This document shows positions 35,395 to 44,423 of a stretch of DNA of 64,000 nucleotides, in pieces; positions within the stretch are counted from its first letter, which is position 1; every line of letters starts with the position of its first letter. Under the pieces are notes generated by a model. The model was not told where the DNA came from. It did no database searches and was given only the letters and a program-made list of their open reading frames with translations. The translations under genes were made by a program, and so were the position numbers. Source of the DNA: Symbiodinium natans. Its lineage: Eukaryota; Sar; Dinophyceae; Suessiales; Symbiodiniaceae. Where the stretch lies: assembly GCA_905221605.1 (NCBI GenBank), contig CAJNDS010001024.1:781791-845790 (forward strand), read 5' to 3'.

Positions 35395-37878
35395 TCTTTC
35401 TGACCGCCGGTTGCCCTCTCTTCCTAGATCTGCCACTCTCTCTTGACTCTCTCTGTCACACATGTGTGTCTCTGTGTCTGTGTCTCTGTGTGTCTCTGTG
35501 TGTCTCTGTATGTCTGTGCGTGCGTGCGTGCGTGTGTGGGTGGGTGGGTGGGTGGGTGTGTGTGTGTGTGTGCCTGTGGGTGGAGGGGTCTCTCTTTCTC
35601 TCGCTCTCTCGTAAATCCAGCCGCGGGCCTGCCAGAAAATGTTTGTGATGCCCATCGCCTGTGCGGCATTTGGCTCGGCGCGGAGCTCGGGGGAACCATG
35701 AAGTTCTTCGGGCTTGAGTCACTTGGGCAGCGCAGCGCCTCAGCGAGCAAGTCCGGGAGTCCTGACTTGGGCCCCTCCAGAGCGAGCTGAAAAGTGAGTT
35801 TGCTTCTGACGCTGCCTTCCAAAGTTTCAAAGAGCCCCACATGGTGAGCGGGCTGCTGACCCTTGCGGTCCGAATTTGCCGGAGTGTAAGTTGGAGGTCA
35901 TACCGCCCGAGGGCACGCGGGTCAGCTACCGCGTGGTCCCAGATAGCACCGACCTCAGCCATGCAAGCGCATGAACAGGTAGAAAGCATGGGCCTTGAGG
36001 AGGGAGTTTTGAAAACCGTCTCATGGATGAGGACTCATTGCGGGATGTAGTAGCGGCCATTCCGCCTGGCCTACCAGAGTTGTGAGACTGCAAACCCAGT
36101 GCTAGTGTGAGCCGAAACATCCCCAGAGTACAGGTAAGCCCTTGCCATCAAAGGCATCTTCACAATGAGACAATGAGCCCCACTCGCTATGGAAGGGTGA
36201 GAAATATGTGTGTATGTTTTATTTGGCGTGCTTACTTACTTCGTTTAAGATATTGAATGGCGGGTAGGGGGTCAGCGGCAGGGGGCCCCCATGACAATTG
36301 GGAGCAGGGGGTTGGGGCAAGCTGGTGGGAGCGAAAACAATGAGGTTTCACTAGCGCCAACCCTGCGCTTGTGGTTTGTGGCATTCTGATATTGTTCGCT
36401 TGCAGGATTGTGCGCTTGTGGGATGTGGCATTGCGAAAAGGGAACGTGCAAGTTTGGAAATTAGAATTTGTGAAAATTTCAGGTCTCGAAAAGATAGGTC
36501 CTCACGACAATAGAAATTTGACAATGTAAAAGACTAATCCTGGAAATCGCGTCAGCTCTATCATTTAAACCGTATAAACACCTGGGTCAATCGTGGCATT
36601 AAAAAATGTTTACAGGTATAGCAATTCAAAGCGAATTGGTGTAACTTCTTTTTGCATGACTTGTCATGTAAATGTCTCAGACAATTTGAATTGTTTAAAT
36701 CAGCTTATATGGGTCAATCGTAGCATTCAAAATGTTTACAGGCATGGCAATTTAAAGCGAATTGGTGTAACTTCTTTTGTTTAAGCTGTTTCAAGCAATC
36801 CAAATCCGGTGAAATCTAGAGCCAGAGTCAATGGATCCGGCTTGAATGCATCTCAAGAACCTAAATATATCTTGCACATTCGTAGATGGATCAATGCTAT
36901 TGTTCTATTGTTTTAAGTACTTTGAACTCTTTAAGTTGGCAAGGCAAATATAATATGGACACAATAAAACCGGGGTCAAGTCTGTTAGTTAACCTATACA
37001 AGGCAAAGCCCATGCGCCATTGGCCAGTAGTCTGGCGATGATGTTCAGTTATTGATTCAGAAGCCTTCGCAGCAATCAGGAAGCGTGAGCTGCGTTCCAT
37101 ATTGGAAACGTTCATGCCAAATATCAACATGAGTGAATATGCGAAAAACCATTCCTTTTTGTATAAACGCAAAAATGCAGCATTTGTCAAAGAACCAACA
37201 TTATCTGCCCAATCGGAATCCGGTCGGAAACTTAAGCACGAGCAATTAATGTGTTATGCGCTCATCAAGTTTATAATGTGTATGAAACGAGTCAAGAAAA
37301 TCGTAAATATCTTACAGTTTAAGCTCCCACCCCTCCGGCCGGCGGCAAGCCCCCCAAAACCCTAAACTCTAATCTAATCTAAACCCCAAACCCGACAAGC
37401 CCAACAATGAAGCAAAAATAGCGGGAATTCGGTGGGCACACACAGCCAGAAGGCCAACAGGATGGTTCCTGGCACTGACCGAGTATGAGAAAGCAAAAAA
37501 ACAGAAGCATGTATGGGAAGTATATATGCATATGTATATATACACGCACATAAAGTGTGGTCTCGGGACGGGGAGGGGACCATACATAGAGAAATATAAA
37601 TATAAAGATAAATAAAAATAGATAAACAAACAAATAAACAATATGTATCTATATATATATATACGTTCATGCATATATATATATATATATGTTTACGTAT
37701 ACATGTATATGTGCATATGTACATACGTATAGAAGATGCAATGAAGTACACATTTCCAGAATTTGGAAACATCCAGTAAGGCCTCGTGTCTCAGAGGTAT
37801 CTAAGCCTTGCTCAAGAACCAGTAAGCTAACCTCGAGGCAAGACTGGGCGGCCGCGCGCAGAAGACGTGTCGCCAGAG
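35311..37878 (+). CDS. Cold-shock domain 4 (copy A, second domain), four exons
   Basis: The exons are 35311-35341 (YGFIQQDDGQ; donor CAG/GTGCAG), 35636-35677 (KMFVMPIACAAFGS; donor TCG/GCGCGG), 35897-35945 (VIPPEGTRVSYRVVPD plus one base; donor GATA/GCACCG) and 37838-37878 (completes Ser, then KTGRPRAEDVSPE; donor GAG/GTCATG). All phases agree and the joined peptide is a full CSD from strand 2 on. Two of three internal donors are GC. The second exon is preceded by a long TG/GGGT/TC microsatellite acting as its pyrimidine tract. The third intron is 1892 nt because it holds an AT-rich island; the matching intron in copy B is 504 nt. RNA or DNA binding is inferred from the family. Confidence 0.82.
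35455..35612. repeat. (TG)n-(GGGT)n-(TC)n microsatellite before a splice acceptor
   Basis: CTGTGTCTCTGTG words, then GTGCGTGC, GGGTGGGT, GTGTGTGT and finally CTCTCTTTCTCTCGCTC, ending 24 nt before the acceptor at 35635. Copies B and D have only pyrimidine (TC-type) tracts at the same place, so the TG/GGGT part is an expansion specific to copy A. Confidence 0.85.
36190..37770. other. AT-rich island inside a CSD intron
   Basis: This stretch is visibly richer in A and T than its surroundings and has a different word content. It contains a two-copy direct repeat (about 36584 and 36711), a TA/CATA-rich zone (37518-37730) and no recognised protein. A 97-codon frame on the - strand (36897-37190) and an 87-codon frame on the + strand (37102-37365) are not recognised. 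It fills most of an intron that is short in the duplicate copy, so it may be an inserted element. No terminal inverted repeats or target-site duplication were identified by eye. Confidence 0.5.
36584..36785 (+). repeat. 127 bp direct repeat, two copies
   Basis: GGGTCAATCGTRGCATT starts at 36584 and 36711. Both copies continue through AATGTTTACAGG, then AAGCGAATTGGTGTAACTTC, with a few base changes; the similarity spans about 75 bp of each unit. Confidence 0.85.
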
Positions 37879-38109
37879 GTCATGGCCCGGAACTCGGAAT
37901 TGTCCAAGCAACCGATCGTTAACCATAGCTGTTCACGTGAGCGGGTCAACGTGTTTGTTCTCGTGCTGGGGTGACCTGGAGGAAACCGACATGCGGCGCT
38001 TACATGCAATGTTAACCTATGATTCTACCCAGTGTAGACTGCGGGGGGGGTGCCAATCTAAGGCCAAGATTCCTCTACCTTGCAAAAGCGTCAGTCCATG
38101 TCAATCCTA

Positions 38110-38666
38110 CCCAGGGTCAGAAGAAGGGACGCCTGCAAGCAGCGACCCAGATGCAGGAGGACTGGGGAGCGCCGTCCACACCTCGGACTGCGCGTTTCGA
38201 GGCTGAAGCATTCGCACCCGGCTAGTGTAAAGTGTAAAAGAGGAAGACGACGGAAGTAGCCGAGGTTCGGAAAGGTTTCGCTGGTTGTAGCAAGCAGCGA
38301 GACCTGGCACAGAGCTTGCAGCACCGCCTCCGGCCCGGCTGTTGCCAAGGATGGACTACGGTGGCGGCGCGTCCACCATGCCGGAGGCGGCCGGCACCAT
38401 CACGCAGGCAAGGGAGAGGAGCCTCGTCTCTTCCGAAGAAGCCACGGGGTGTTGACCCGAAGCTGCAGGTGGGGCCAACCTACGGCTTCATCCAGTCTGA
38501 TGCCGGCGAGAAGATGTTCGCCGGTGCCTTACATGGATGGCTACGCCTTGCCGTTTAAGTATAGACGCTGCGGCCGGCGAAACGAGCGTCCTGCCAGCAG
38601 ACCAGGTCCTCCCCGGGTCCTGCACTGCCTGCACCGGGGAAGTTGCCATCCCGCCTTGAGCCTCAG
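38110..38666 (+). repeat. Segmental duplication B/C, copy B part
   Basis: Near-identical to 40273-40818 (copy C), starting CCCAGGGTCAGAAGAAGG and ending GCCTTGAGCCTCAG. Copy C lacks 11 bases (CGGCCCGGCTG-type segment). The first 130 bp hold a decayed relative of the 34362 CSD exon: GATCAGAAGACGGGGCGACC there reads GGTCAGAAGAAGGGACGCC here, so TGRPRAENV has become unrecognisable at protein level. This earlier part is not shared with copy A, whose match to B begins at 38327. Confidence 0.88.
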
Positions 38667-39214
38667 CATCTTTGGAGAAGCTCTCCTTTGCCCACGATGC
38701 CTGGAAAGGCCTTTGGGAACCAGAGTCGTTTACTCGGCCCGGCTCTTGGTTAAACTGTGGACGGTGTGACAGGCCATAATCCGAACGAACCGCTGAGGTG
38801 GTGGTCGACGGCAAGACGGGCAGACCCAGAGCTGAGAATGTCCGTCCGCAGGTCGGACATGTCAGACATGCGCCTGCAGCCTTTTGCAGTTTTGCAGCCT
38901 TTCTGTCGGCCGCATGTTGCCTTGACAGTGTTGACAGTGGTGTCAGGGAATGGGGATGACGACATCCCTCGCCATCCCCTCGGCAGCTGGGGGGCTGGAT
39001 TTCTCCGGGGCCATCCAACAGCGAGGGGAGAAGTTCTCAACTCAGCTCTGAGCCGAAAGGCGTCAGTCGCGTGCCTTTGTGACAGGTGCGGGTTCCGAAT
39101 CGCACGCAAGCATGCCGGTCTTGGGCACAGGTATGGTTTCATTCAGCAGGATGACGGGCAGGTGCAGTCTCAGTCACTATCACAGACCTGGCAGCATCAC
39201 CAATCGGAAACCAT
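38327..39214 (+). repeat. Segmental duplication, copy B
   Basis: Partner of 34511-35394. It carries CSD 5 and the first exon of CSD 6. Sequence similarity drops sharply after AATCGGAAACCAT, where copy A continues with a TG-rich tract and copy B with a TC-rich one. Confidence 0.9.
38469..38851 (+). CDS. Cold-shock domain 5 (copy B, first domain)
   Basis: Same exon plan as CSD 3: 38469 to about 38522 (VGPTYGFIQSDAGEKMFA), 38709-38736 (PLGTRVVYS, GC donor) and 38798-38851 (VVVDGKTGRPRAENVRPQ, GT donor). Splice signals are identical to copy A. The few base changes are mostly silent (TAT/TAC, GAC/GAT), with GCT to GGT just after the first exon. Intact reading frames suggest either recent duplication or selection to keep the domain. 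Confidence 0.78.
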
Positions 39215-40095
39215 ACTCGTTCCGACTCCTCTCTCTCTTTCCGCTTTCTGTCTCTTTCCTCTGCTTCCTCCCACCCTTTGTGAGGCGTTCCCCTCCCCTT
39301 CCCGTTTTTCTGGCTTAGTCGTCTCCCATAGCTGGACTGCCGGCCTCTGCCCTGCCAGAAAATGTTTGTGATGCCCATGTCCTGTGCCGCATTTGGCTCG
39401 GCATGGAACTCAGTACTTTTGGTTGCATGCAGGGGGCGCATGGCTGCACACTGGAGGATTGCCCAGCGAGAATGCAGCCCACATCGACCCGAAACATTAA
39501 GGTCATTCCGCCTGAAGGCACGCGGGTCAGCTACCGTGTGGTCCCGGATAGCACCGACCTCAGAGCCGGAGATAAGCTGAACAGACGTTGGCAATCCAAT
39601 GCGGGGGTGACTGGGTTAAACCCCAAACATCCCCAAACCACGTGTAGTTTGGCTTGCTTGGCCTGGCGTTGGCTTGGAGGGGTAGTCGACAGCCTGCGGC
39701 GTGTCCAAAGTTTATTATGCGTGGAGTTTTCCTTGTGAAAGCGACTAGGATTGCAAGGTATGGATTTGGGAAATTCGGTGCTATTTGCAACCTTGACCCT
39801 TGGGGCGTGCAGCGGGCTTTCGGTTGCGTTTTTTGTTGCGGCGAACCTGATCTGGATGAACGGCGCAATATAGCTGCCGCAACCGTTATACCTTGCCTAG
39901 CTTTCTGGACTTGCCAGAGTGCCGGCCCTTGACCTCTCTAAGCCATCAACATTGAGAAGTGCCTCTTTGAAAGTTGAAGAGTCCAAACGCAGCTGTCAGA
40001 GACGAAAAAATGCCTTAACGATGCATGGTGCACTCACTACAGATCCTATTCGAGGTAAGACAGGCCAGCCGCGGGCGGAAGATGTGTCTCCAGAG
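39131..40095 (+). CDS. Cold-shock domain 6 (copy B, second domain), four exons
   Basis: The exons are 39131-39161 (YGFIQQDDGQ), 39359-39400 (KMFVMPMSCAAFGS; GC donor), 39502-39550 (VIPPEGTRVSYRVVPD plus one base; GC donor) and 40055-40095 (completes Ser, then KTGQPRAEDVSPE; GT donor). Phases match CSD 4 throughout. Substitutions against CSD 4 (I to M, A to S, R to Q) are mild. The intron before the last exon is 504 nt and lacks the AT-rich island found in copy A. Confidence 0.82.
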
Positions 40096-40272
40096 GTCAT
40101 GGCCCAGATCTCGGAGCGCTCAAACCAAGCAGAGGTAGGATAGGGTTTGGCGTCAGGGCTGTGAGGCACTTTCTGAAGCAGCGCCGATGCATTGGTTGTG
40201 ATTCTGAAGAAATCTCGAACAAGTCGGCACGCTGCGTTCACGTGCAACCTGCGTGCAAGCATCAACCCTCAA

Positions 40273-40818
40273 CCCAGGGTCAGAAGAAGGGACGCCTGCA
40301 AGCAGCGACCCAGATGCAGGAGGACTGGGGAGCGCGGTCCACACCTCGGACTGCGCGTTTCGAGGCTGAAGCATTCGCACCCGGCTAGTGTAAAGTGTAC
40401 AAGAGGAAGACGACGGAAGTAGCCGAGGTTCGGCAAGGTTTCGCTGGTTGTAGCAAGCAGCGAGACCTGGCACAGAGCTTGCAGCACCGCCTGTTGCCAA
40501 GGATGGACTACGGTGGCGGCGCGTCCACCATGCCGGAGGCGGCCGGCACCATCACGCAGGCAAGGGAGAGGAGCCTCGTCTCTTCCGAAGAAGCCACGGG
40601 GTGTTGACCCGAAGCTGCAGGTGGGGCCAACCTACGGCTTCATCCAGTCTGATGCCGGCGAGAAGATGTTCGCCGGTGCCTTACATGGATGGCTACGCCT
40701 TGCCGTTTAAGTATAGATGCTGCGGCCGGCAAAACGAGCGTCCTGCCAGCAGACCAGGTCCTCCCCGGGTCCTGCACTGCTTGCACCGGGGAAGTTGCCA
40801 TCCCGCCTTGAGCCTCAG
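40273..40818 (+). repeat. Segmental duplication B/C, truncated copy C
   Basis: Matches 38110-38666 and stops abruptly at the CAG of GAGCCTCAG, after which a TGCAGCCG plus poly-C tract begins. It carries the decayed exon and the first exon of a CSD but not the later ones. Confidence 0.9.
40621..40674 (+). CDS. Cold-shock domain 7, first exon only (truncated copy C)
   Basis: This encodes VGPTYGFIQSDAGEKMFA after a GCTGCAG acceptor, identical in peptide to CSD 5. The duplication ends at 40818, so the GTRVVYS and KTGRPRAENV exons of this unit are missing. It could still splice to CSD 8 exons at 43228, across an intron filled with tandem repeats, because those supply exactly the missing parts. 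Confidence 0.6.
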
Positions 40819-40825
40819 TGCAGCC

Positions 40826-40848
40826 GCCCCCCCCCCCCCACCCCCCCA
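40826..40848. repeat. Poly-C tract at duplication breakpoint
   Basis: C run broken by A, starting a few bases after the point where copy C stops matching copy B. Confidence 0.85.
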
Positions 40849-40869
40849 ACCCCCGCATTTTCTAAGTCG

Positions 40870-41125
40870 CGCAAACTTGCTTCAGAGCATACGCATCGTT
40901 TCGAATCCTCTCATGCGAGCATTGTGTTTGCAAATGGGAGGGTGCAGCTTGCTTCATCTTGCTTCAGATCACATGGTCGTTTCGAAACCTCTGATGCGAG
41001 CATTGTGTTTGCAAGTGGGGAGGGGGAGGGGGGGGCTGCGCCCCCCCTTTCTTTACGCTTGCTTGAGAGCATATGCATCGATTCGAAGCCTCTGATGCGA
41101 GCATTGTGTTTGCACATGGGGGGCG
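40870..41125 (+). repeat. Three-copy tandem repeat, 80-100 bp
   Basis: GATGCGAGCATTGTGTTTGCA (or a one-base variant) occurs at about 40912, 40993 and 41094, each time after a GCATCGTTTCGAA-type segment. G-rich runs end each unit. Confidence 0.85.
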
Positions 41126-41159
41126 GGGGGGCGGGGCTGCCCTCCCCCCCCCAAGAATT

Positions 41160-41995
41160 ATGATGAACCGGAATCGCCAAATGAGAAAGCGTTCAAGATA
41201 TATGATGAACGGGTATCGACAGACGAGGGGGCGCGTTTAAGAAGAATGATAAACCGGAGTCGCCAAATGAGGGTGCGCGTTTAAGAAGATGATGGAGTCG
41301 CCGACTGAGGGGGTGTCGCGGGGGGCCGTGTTTAAGATAGATGATGAAACGGAATCGCCACGTGAGGGGGGGGGGGGTGTGTTTAAGGTTTATTTAAGAT
41401 ATGTGATGAAGTTTAAGATATATGATGAACTGGAATGGGGGCGTGTTCAAGATACAAGATGTGCCGGAATCGCAAAAGGAGGGGGCGTATTTAAGATACA
41501 TCATGAGCCGGAATCGCCAAATGAGGGGCCGTGTTTAAGATATATGATGACTCCAAATCGCGAAATGAGGGGACGTGTTTGAGATACTTCGAATCGCCAA
41601 ATGAGGAGGGGTGCTTAAGATATATGATGACTCCGAATCGCCACATGAGGGGGCATATTTAAGATGTTTAAGAAGTTTAAGATTTATGATGAACCGGAAT
41701 GGGGGCGTGTTCAAGATATAGGGTGTGCCGGAATCGCCAAATGAGGGGGCGTAGTTAAAACATATCATGATCCGGAATCGCCAAAGGAGGTGGCGTGTTA
41801 AAGGTATATGATGACTCCGAATCGCCAAATGAGGGGGCGTGTTCAAGATACATGATGGGCCTGATGAACCGGAATCGCCAAATGAGGGGGCGTATTTAAG
41901 ATATATCATGAACCGGAATGGCCAAAGGAGGGGGCGTGTTAAAAATATTTCATGACTCCGAATCGCCAAATGAGGGGGCGTGTTTCAGATATGTG
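41160..41995 (+). repeat. Irregular tandem array, about 45 bp units
   Basis: Units of the form GGAATCGCCAAATGAGG, then GGGCGTGTTTAAGATATATG, then ATGA repeat with indels across 0.83 kb. Unit length varies (roughly 40-85 bp). Reverse frames rich in Leu/Tyr come from the array. Confidence 0.88.
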
Positions 41996-42115
41996 AACAC
42001 ATCGTTGCAAAGTGATCCGAAGAAATCGTTGCTAAGTGATCCGAAACGGTGCGGGTCCGATGTGGCTAAAGCGGCTAAGTGATCCGGAAAAAGTGTTGCT
42101 CAGTGATCCTTCTAC
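41996..42115 (+). repeat. Short AAGTGATCCG repeat cluster
   Basis: AAGTGATCCG or CAGTGATCC recurs at least four times with spacers such as AAATCGTTGCT. A degenerate tail follows the 41160-41995 array. Confidence 0.7.
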
Positions 42116-42318
42116 CCCTCGAAGTGGCAAATCTTCACCAAACCTCAAGCGTACCATCCTGCTGCGGAGCCCCAGACCGCTGGGGTTCTAACCATGAAAA
42201 AAAAGTTTTTACAATGACAAGGGTTTCTTTAACAATGATAGCGGTTTAGGGTTGGCATGATAGTGGTTTCACGATAGTGGTTTAGGGTTGGCATGATCGT
42301 GGTTAACAATGATAGTGG

Positions 42319-42932
42319 TTTTGGAGCTTTGGGAGGCCCAAAACCGCAATTCTCAGGCCTTTTTTGTCACTCCAGCTTTGGGAGGCCCAAAACCTCCATT
42401 CTCAGGTCTTTTTGTCACTCCCATGGGTGGGGGGGGGGGGGGGGGGGGGGGGGGGGGGCGGGCAGTGGCAGAAGCTGGTTTTGGAGCTTTGGGAGGCCCA
42501 AATCCTCAATTCTCAGGTCTTTTTGTCACTCCCATGCGGGCCTGGAGAGGGGGCGGGCAGTGACAGAAAGACCTTGGTTTTGGAGCTTTGGGAGGCCCAA
42601 AACCTCAATTCTCAGGTCTTTTTGTCACTCCCATGCGGGCCTGGGCGGGGGGGGCGGGCAGTGACAGAAAGACCTTGGTTTTGGAGCTTTGGGAGGCCCA
42701 AAACCTCAATTCTCAGGTCTTTTTGTCACTCCCATGCGGGCCTGGGGGGGGGGCGGGCAGTGACAGAAAGACCTTGGTTTTGGAGCTTTGGGAGGCCCAA
42801 AACCTCAATTCTCAGGTCTTTTTGTCACTCCCATGCGGGCGGCGGGGGGGGCGGGCAGTGACAGAAAGACCCTGGTTTTGGAGCTTTGGGAGGCCCAAAA
42901 CCTCAATTCTCAGGCCTTTTTGTCACTGGAGC
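42319..42932 (+). repeat. Tandem array, 98-101 bp units
   Basis: TTTTGGAGCTTTGGGAGGCC begins units at 42319, 42479, 42578, 42679, 42778 and 42876, with a shortened unit near 42373. Each has CTCAATTCTCAGGTCTTTTT, then GTCACTCCCATGCGGGC, a G run of variable length, and GGGCAGTGACAGAAAGACC. A 30-base G run lies at 42429-42458. GTCACTCCC and GGGCAGTGAC could pair within a unit. Apparent frames through the array are not taken as genes. Confidence 0.92.
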
Positions 42933-43227
42933 CTTGGGCTTCGTTTTAGGGCTTGGGGTTGGGGCTTAGAATGGTTTCGGGGGCGTTTTGTGGGTAGTTG
43001 AAGGGTCGCAGGCATTGTGGCTATCATGCACTGAGGCACAAATCCTTATCATGGTTAAGTGATTCCTTGTTGTGGTTAAAAAAATGGGTCTTTATTGCGG
43101 TTACGACCCCGCCTCCAGAGAACTAGTGCCTCGACGTGTCCCTGCGGAGTGGCACTTCGATAGCAGAAGTGCGTGCGCTAATGCTACAAGTAAGATCCGG
43201 AAACCTTTTTGGATGTTGTCAGCCCAG

Positions 43228-43485
43228 GCCAGAAGGAACTCGAGTTGTCTACACAGTCAGGCTCCAAGCTTTGCTCTGTGCAGGCGAGGTCTGTTCACAT
43301 CGTTGCCTTCAGGTCTACTGATTTGAGCCTGCTTTGGGCATGTCGAGTTGACCAGAGGGTAGAGAAAACGGAAATAAGCAACAGCACGGCGGCCACAAGT
43401 GGCCCCTCCGCAAGTGCATGTGAGCACTGAGGTGGTTCTGGACAGCAAGACGGGCAGACCACGAGCAGACAATGTCCGGCTGGAG
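43228..43485 (+). CDS. Cold-shock domain 8 (copy D, first domain; two exons seen)
   Basis: Exon 43228-43255 (after GCCCAG, phase 2 entry) encodes PEGTRVVYT and ends at a GT donor (ACA/GTCAGG). Exon 43432-43485 (after ACTGAG) encodes VVLDSKTGRPRADNVRLE and ends at GAG/GTTGGC. This is the same exon plan as CSD 3 and 5, but with a GT donor where those have GC. No YGFI exon is seen just upstream; the nearest is the one in truncated copy C at 40621. Confidence 0.75.
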
Positions 43486-43737
43486 GTTGGCAGTCCCCCG
43501 CATTTCCTGCAGCACTCCCATGCCGTCGTCGCATGCTGTCGTGGCATGGCACCAGGCCATGGGGACATCGCTCTCCTCAGCATCCGCAGGTTCGGACTGC
43601 TCTGGAACCATCCAGCAGCAAGGGGAGAAGTTCCTGCCTCAGTTTTGGTCTCTGCCCGGGCTCTGGGTTAGAGCATGGATCCCATTCTGCCGCCGTCCCC
43701 ATGGCCAGCACGTATACAGAAGGCCACTCTGAGACAG

Positions 43738-44139
43738 GTACGGCTTCATTCTTCAAGATGATGGGCAGGCACACCATGCACACCCTGGTCGCAAGAGCCC
43801 ACGACCACCTTCTCTGAACCACCCCACTTCGATCTTGTTCTCACTCTCTCCCTCTCCCCTTTCCTTCTCTGTCACAATTGTGAACTTAAGTGCTTGTGTC
43901 ATAAGTGCTTGGTTCTGTCAGAAAATGTTCGTGATGCCCATTGCGTGCGCTGCATTTGGGTCGGCCTGGAACCCAGCAGACCTGGCAATGCAGGGTCACA
44001 TATAGGCAAGCAGCGGAAATGCACTTCCCTCCAAAGGTGGGTTTAGGCGGTGTGGGGTTGGGTATTAAAGCTTTGAACGGCGCCTTCGAGGTCATACCAC
44101 CGGAAGGCACACGAGTGAGCTACCGCGTGGTCCCAGACA
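43738..44139 (+). CDS. Cold-shock domain 9 (copy D, second domain), first three exons
   Basis: The exons are 43738-43768 (YGFILQDDGQ; donor CAG/GCACAC), 43922-43963 (KMFVMPIACAAFGS; donor TCG/GCCTGG, preceded by a TC-rich tract) and 44091-44139 (VIPPEGTRVSYRVVPD plus one base; donor GACA/GCGCCG). All three donors are GC. The domain then needs a phase-1 exon starting GCAAA or similar, of the KTGRPRAE type; the next one downstream is at 48656. The frame of the third exon is also open up to 44300, so read-through with a different tail is possible. Confidence 0.78.
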
Positions 44140-44423
44140 GCGCCGCTCCCAACGCCAAGCGCGTGCCAGGCAGAAGGACAACCCAAACAGCCCGTGACAA
44201 CTCAGACTCTGGCCCTACGCCCCATCCTGCACCCCAAGCCCAGGCTTCGGAGCCGCTGAAAAGAACCTGTAACCACCGCATGATACCTGCCGGCCCAGGT
44301 TAGGGATGGTAGGGTATTTGTGGTGGCCACTTTCATGCTGCCATCTGAGACACTTCCAGAACTGCAGAATCAGGCAACTCAGCATCACAAAGCAGTTTCT
44401 ATAGGTGTCGGAGACTCGAAGCC

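Noticed and set aside
35455-35990. - strand His/Thr-rich frames with THTHTHPPTHP
   Set aside because: Translation of the TG/GGGT microsatellite.
42293-43001. Overlapping + frames with a repeated FWSFGRPKTSILRSFCHSH-type peptide
   Set aside because: The peptide repeats because the DNA does (98-101 bp array, not a multiple of three in every unit); frames shift between units.
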